Source: Geobacter sp. UBA2189
GTDB taxonomy: Bacteria > Desulfobacterota > Desulfuromonadia > Geobacterales > Pseudopelobacteraceae
Assembly: GCA_002328035.1 (NCBI GenBank)
Contig: DCVL01000051.1
Coordinates: 62,001-126,000, forward strand
DNA: 64,000 nt
Direction of reading: 5' to 3'
Positions within the stretch are counted from its first letter, which is position 1, and each line of letters starts with the position of its first letter. The notes beneath the pieces were generated by a model. It was not told the DNA's origin. It made no database searches and saw only the letters and a program-made list of their open reading frames with translations. This document shows, one piece after another, positions 62,998-64,000 of this stretch. The position numbers were made by a program, and so were the translations under genes.

Positions 62998-64000
62998 TGT
63001 AGCCACTCCCGCCTGATCTGTGTGTTGGCAGGGATATCCACGATTGCCTTTTTCCCGAGCAGTTGTTCATACTCAACCGCTTTAATCTCGCCGGTGCCGG
63101 GTCGCTTGACCCAGATATTTTCAACAGTAAACAGCTCTCCTGCACTGATCGGGGTGATGGAAACCACGCAGGCATATGCAAAATCAATGGTAGGCTGCTC
63201 TTCCGGCAGTATGGTTTTATGACCACCCAGAGTCTGGTGAATAATATGGCTCCCCCTGATCAGTTCCCGTAGTTCTGAAGGATCCATAGATATCTCAATA
63301 TCCGGTCCAGGCCAGTTTTTGTCCGAGGTAAAATGCCGTTCAAGTATTGACGCTCCCAAAGCAACTGCACCAAGACAGGGATAGCTGGTTATGGAATGAT
63401 CCGATAAGCCGATTACAGCATCTGGGAAGGAGTGACGAAGCTCAATCAAGGCTCCGAGGCGCACCTTTTCCGGCGGAGTAGGATAGATGCTGGTGCAATG
63501 CATCAGCGCAAAAGGCACCTGATGGTTACGAAGGATGGCTACTGATCTCTCAATCTGCTCAAGGTTGTTCATACCAGTGCTCAGTATCACAGGTTTGCCG
63601 TAGCATGCGATATGCTCAACCAGCGGATAGTTGTTGCATTCTCCTGAACCGATCTTGTAGGCACAGACCCCCATACCCTCCAGTCGAACTGCGGCTGCTC
63701 TTGAGAAGGGGGTACTCAGATAGATCATTCCCTTCGATTCCACATATCTCTTCAGATACATCTCTTCTTCAGCAGACAGCGCACAGCGGCACATGATATC
63801 CCAGATAGATTCCGTGGCATTTCCAGGTATCACCTCGTTGGGTATCATTTCGTCATCGATCAGATGACATTGAAACTTGACACATTCGCAACCGGATGTG
63901 GCTGCATCGTCAACCATCCTGATAGCCTTTGCAATATCTCCCTCATGGTTAATGCCGATCTCGGCAATTACCAGTGGCGGGTATGCCGATCCTACCGGCC
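62994..64000 (-). CDS. neuB: N-acetylneuraminate-type synthase (NeuB/LegI), 5' end cut by window edge
   Basis: A reading frame of 335 codons that continues past the right edge, so its start is missing. The visible N-terminus reads PLVIAEIGINHEGDIAKA, the NeuB signature. KFQCHLIDDEMIP, STPFSRAAAVRLEGM, YKIGSGECNNYPLVEHIA, STGMN and GLSDHS follow. The C-terminal SAF (antifreeze-like) domain begins at about GELFTVENIWVKRPG. The enzyme condenses PEP with an N-acylated hexosamine to a nonulosonic acid. Confidence 0.93.
   Translation of the reverse strand, partial: PVGSAYPPLVIAEIGINHEGDIAKAIRMVDDAATSGCECVKFQCHLIDDEMIPNEVIPGNATESIWDIMCRCALSAEEEMYLKRYVESKGMIYLSTPFSRAAAVRLEGMGVCAYKIGSGECNNYPLVEHIACYGKPVILSTGMNNLEQIERSVAILRNHQVPFALMHCTSIYPTPPEKVRLGALIELRHSFPDAVIGLSDHSITSYPCLGAVALGASILERHFTSDKNWPGPDIEISMDPSELRELIRGSHIIHQTLGGHKTILPEEQPTIDFAYACVVSITPISAGELFTVENIWVKRPGTGEIKAVEYEQLLGKKAIVDIPANTQIRREWLQ

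Larger units (their letters stand above)
26367..64000 (-). other. Flagellin-proximal glycan biosynthesis island
   Basis: All genes from neuB (cut at 64000) to the GT-TPR gene ending at 26367 lie on the minus strand, run toward flagellin, and almost all have overlapping or near-adjacent starts and stops. The set comprises nonulosonate synthesis, sugar modification, acyl carrier and acyltransferases, methyltransferases, and many glycosyltransferases. Its joint function, flagellin or surface glycan assembly, is inferred from order and families. Confidence 0.65.

Noticed and set aside
1..64000. tRNA, rRNA, CRISPR, insertion sequence or phage genes
   Set aside because: None was found on reading: no repeat-spacer pattern, no transposase or integrase motif, no recognisable tRNA arms.

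Overview
The window reads as a bacterial chromosome segment from a Geobacter/Trichlorobacter/Pelobacter-like member of the Desulfuromonadota. This is an inference from gene content: GTP-type PEP carboxykinase, an AcuC-like deacetylase, a diheme CXXCH lipoprotein, a rubredoxin, a DUF401 membrane protein and tightly packed operons. No rRNA, tRNA, CRISPR array, transposase or integrase was seen.

Positions 1-23.9 kb are mostly housekeeping genes. A minus-strand operon at 5.1-0 kb runs acuC, an unknown protein with an acetyltransferase-like patch, a TPR protein, a 33-residue membrane peptide, a four-helix membrane protein, a single-domain response regulator and the DUF401 protein (which leaves the left edge). 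Two plus-strand genes follow: an MBL-fold hydrolase and pckG, ending in a hairpin. A strongly promoted small lipoprotein and a diheme cytochrome lipoprotein come next. A long minus-strand operon then runs from about 15.3 to 9.0 kb: yajQ, macro-domain protein, MacB-type permease, OmpR-type regulator, HNH protein, mtgA, phospholipase D/cardiolipin synthase and TatD. After this come lolA-like and terC, an NlpC/P60 hydrolase, type-4 uracil-DNA glycosylase, a zinc-PLC-like protein, coaBC, a glyoxalase-II-like hydrolase, rubredoxin, a class-V aminotransferase, a small acidic protein and trxB.

Positions 23.9-26.3 kb hold a flagellin module on the minus strand: a short flagellin with a FliA-like promoter and a leader hairpin, a strong terminator, an unknown gene with a nine-G tract in its ribosome binding site, flbT and flaF, closed by another terminator just before trxB.

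Positions 26.4-64 kb form one uninterrupted minus-strand glycan-biosynthesis island pointing at the flagellin gene. Its upstream end makes a CMP-activated nonulosonic (sialic/legionaminic-like) acid: neuB (cut by the right edge), neuC and neuA, followed by a hisF/hisH pair. Next are a polysialyltransferase-like/TPR/acyltransferase fusion, a second hexapeptide acyltransferase, an acyl carrier protein, two SDR sugar enzymes, a DegT aminotransferase, and about a dozen very large glycosyltransferases. Several of these fuse two or three transferase domains with methyltransferase domains and TPR arrays; one is a GT41/O-GlcNAc-transferase homologue. Many junctions in the island are overlapped or within a few bases. 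The most economical reading is a flagellin glycosylation system that makes a long, methylated and acylated glycan. The target is inferred from position, not shown. The multi-domain, assembly-line-like transferases are the most unusual content of the window.
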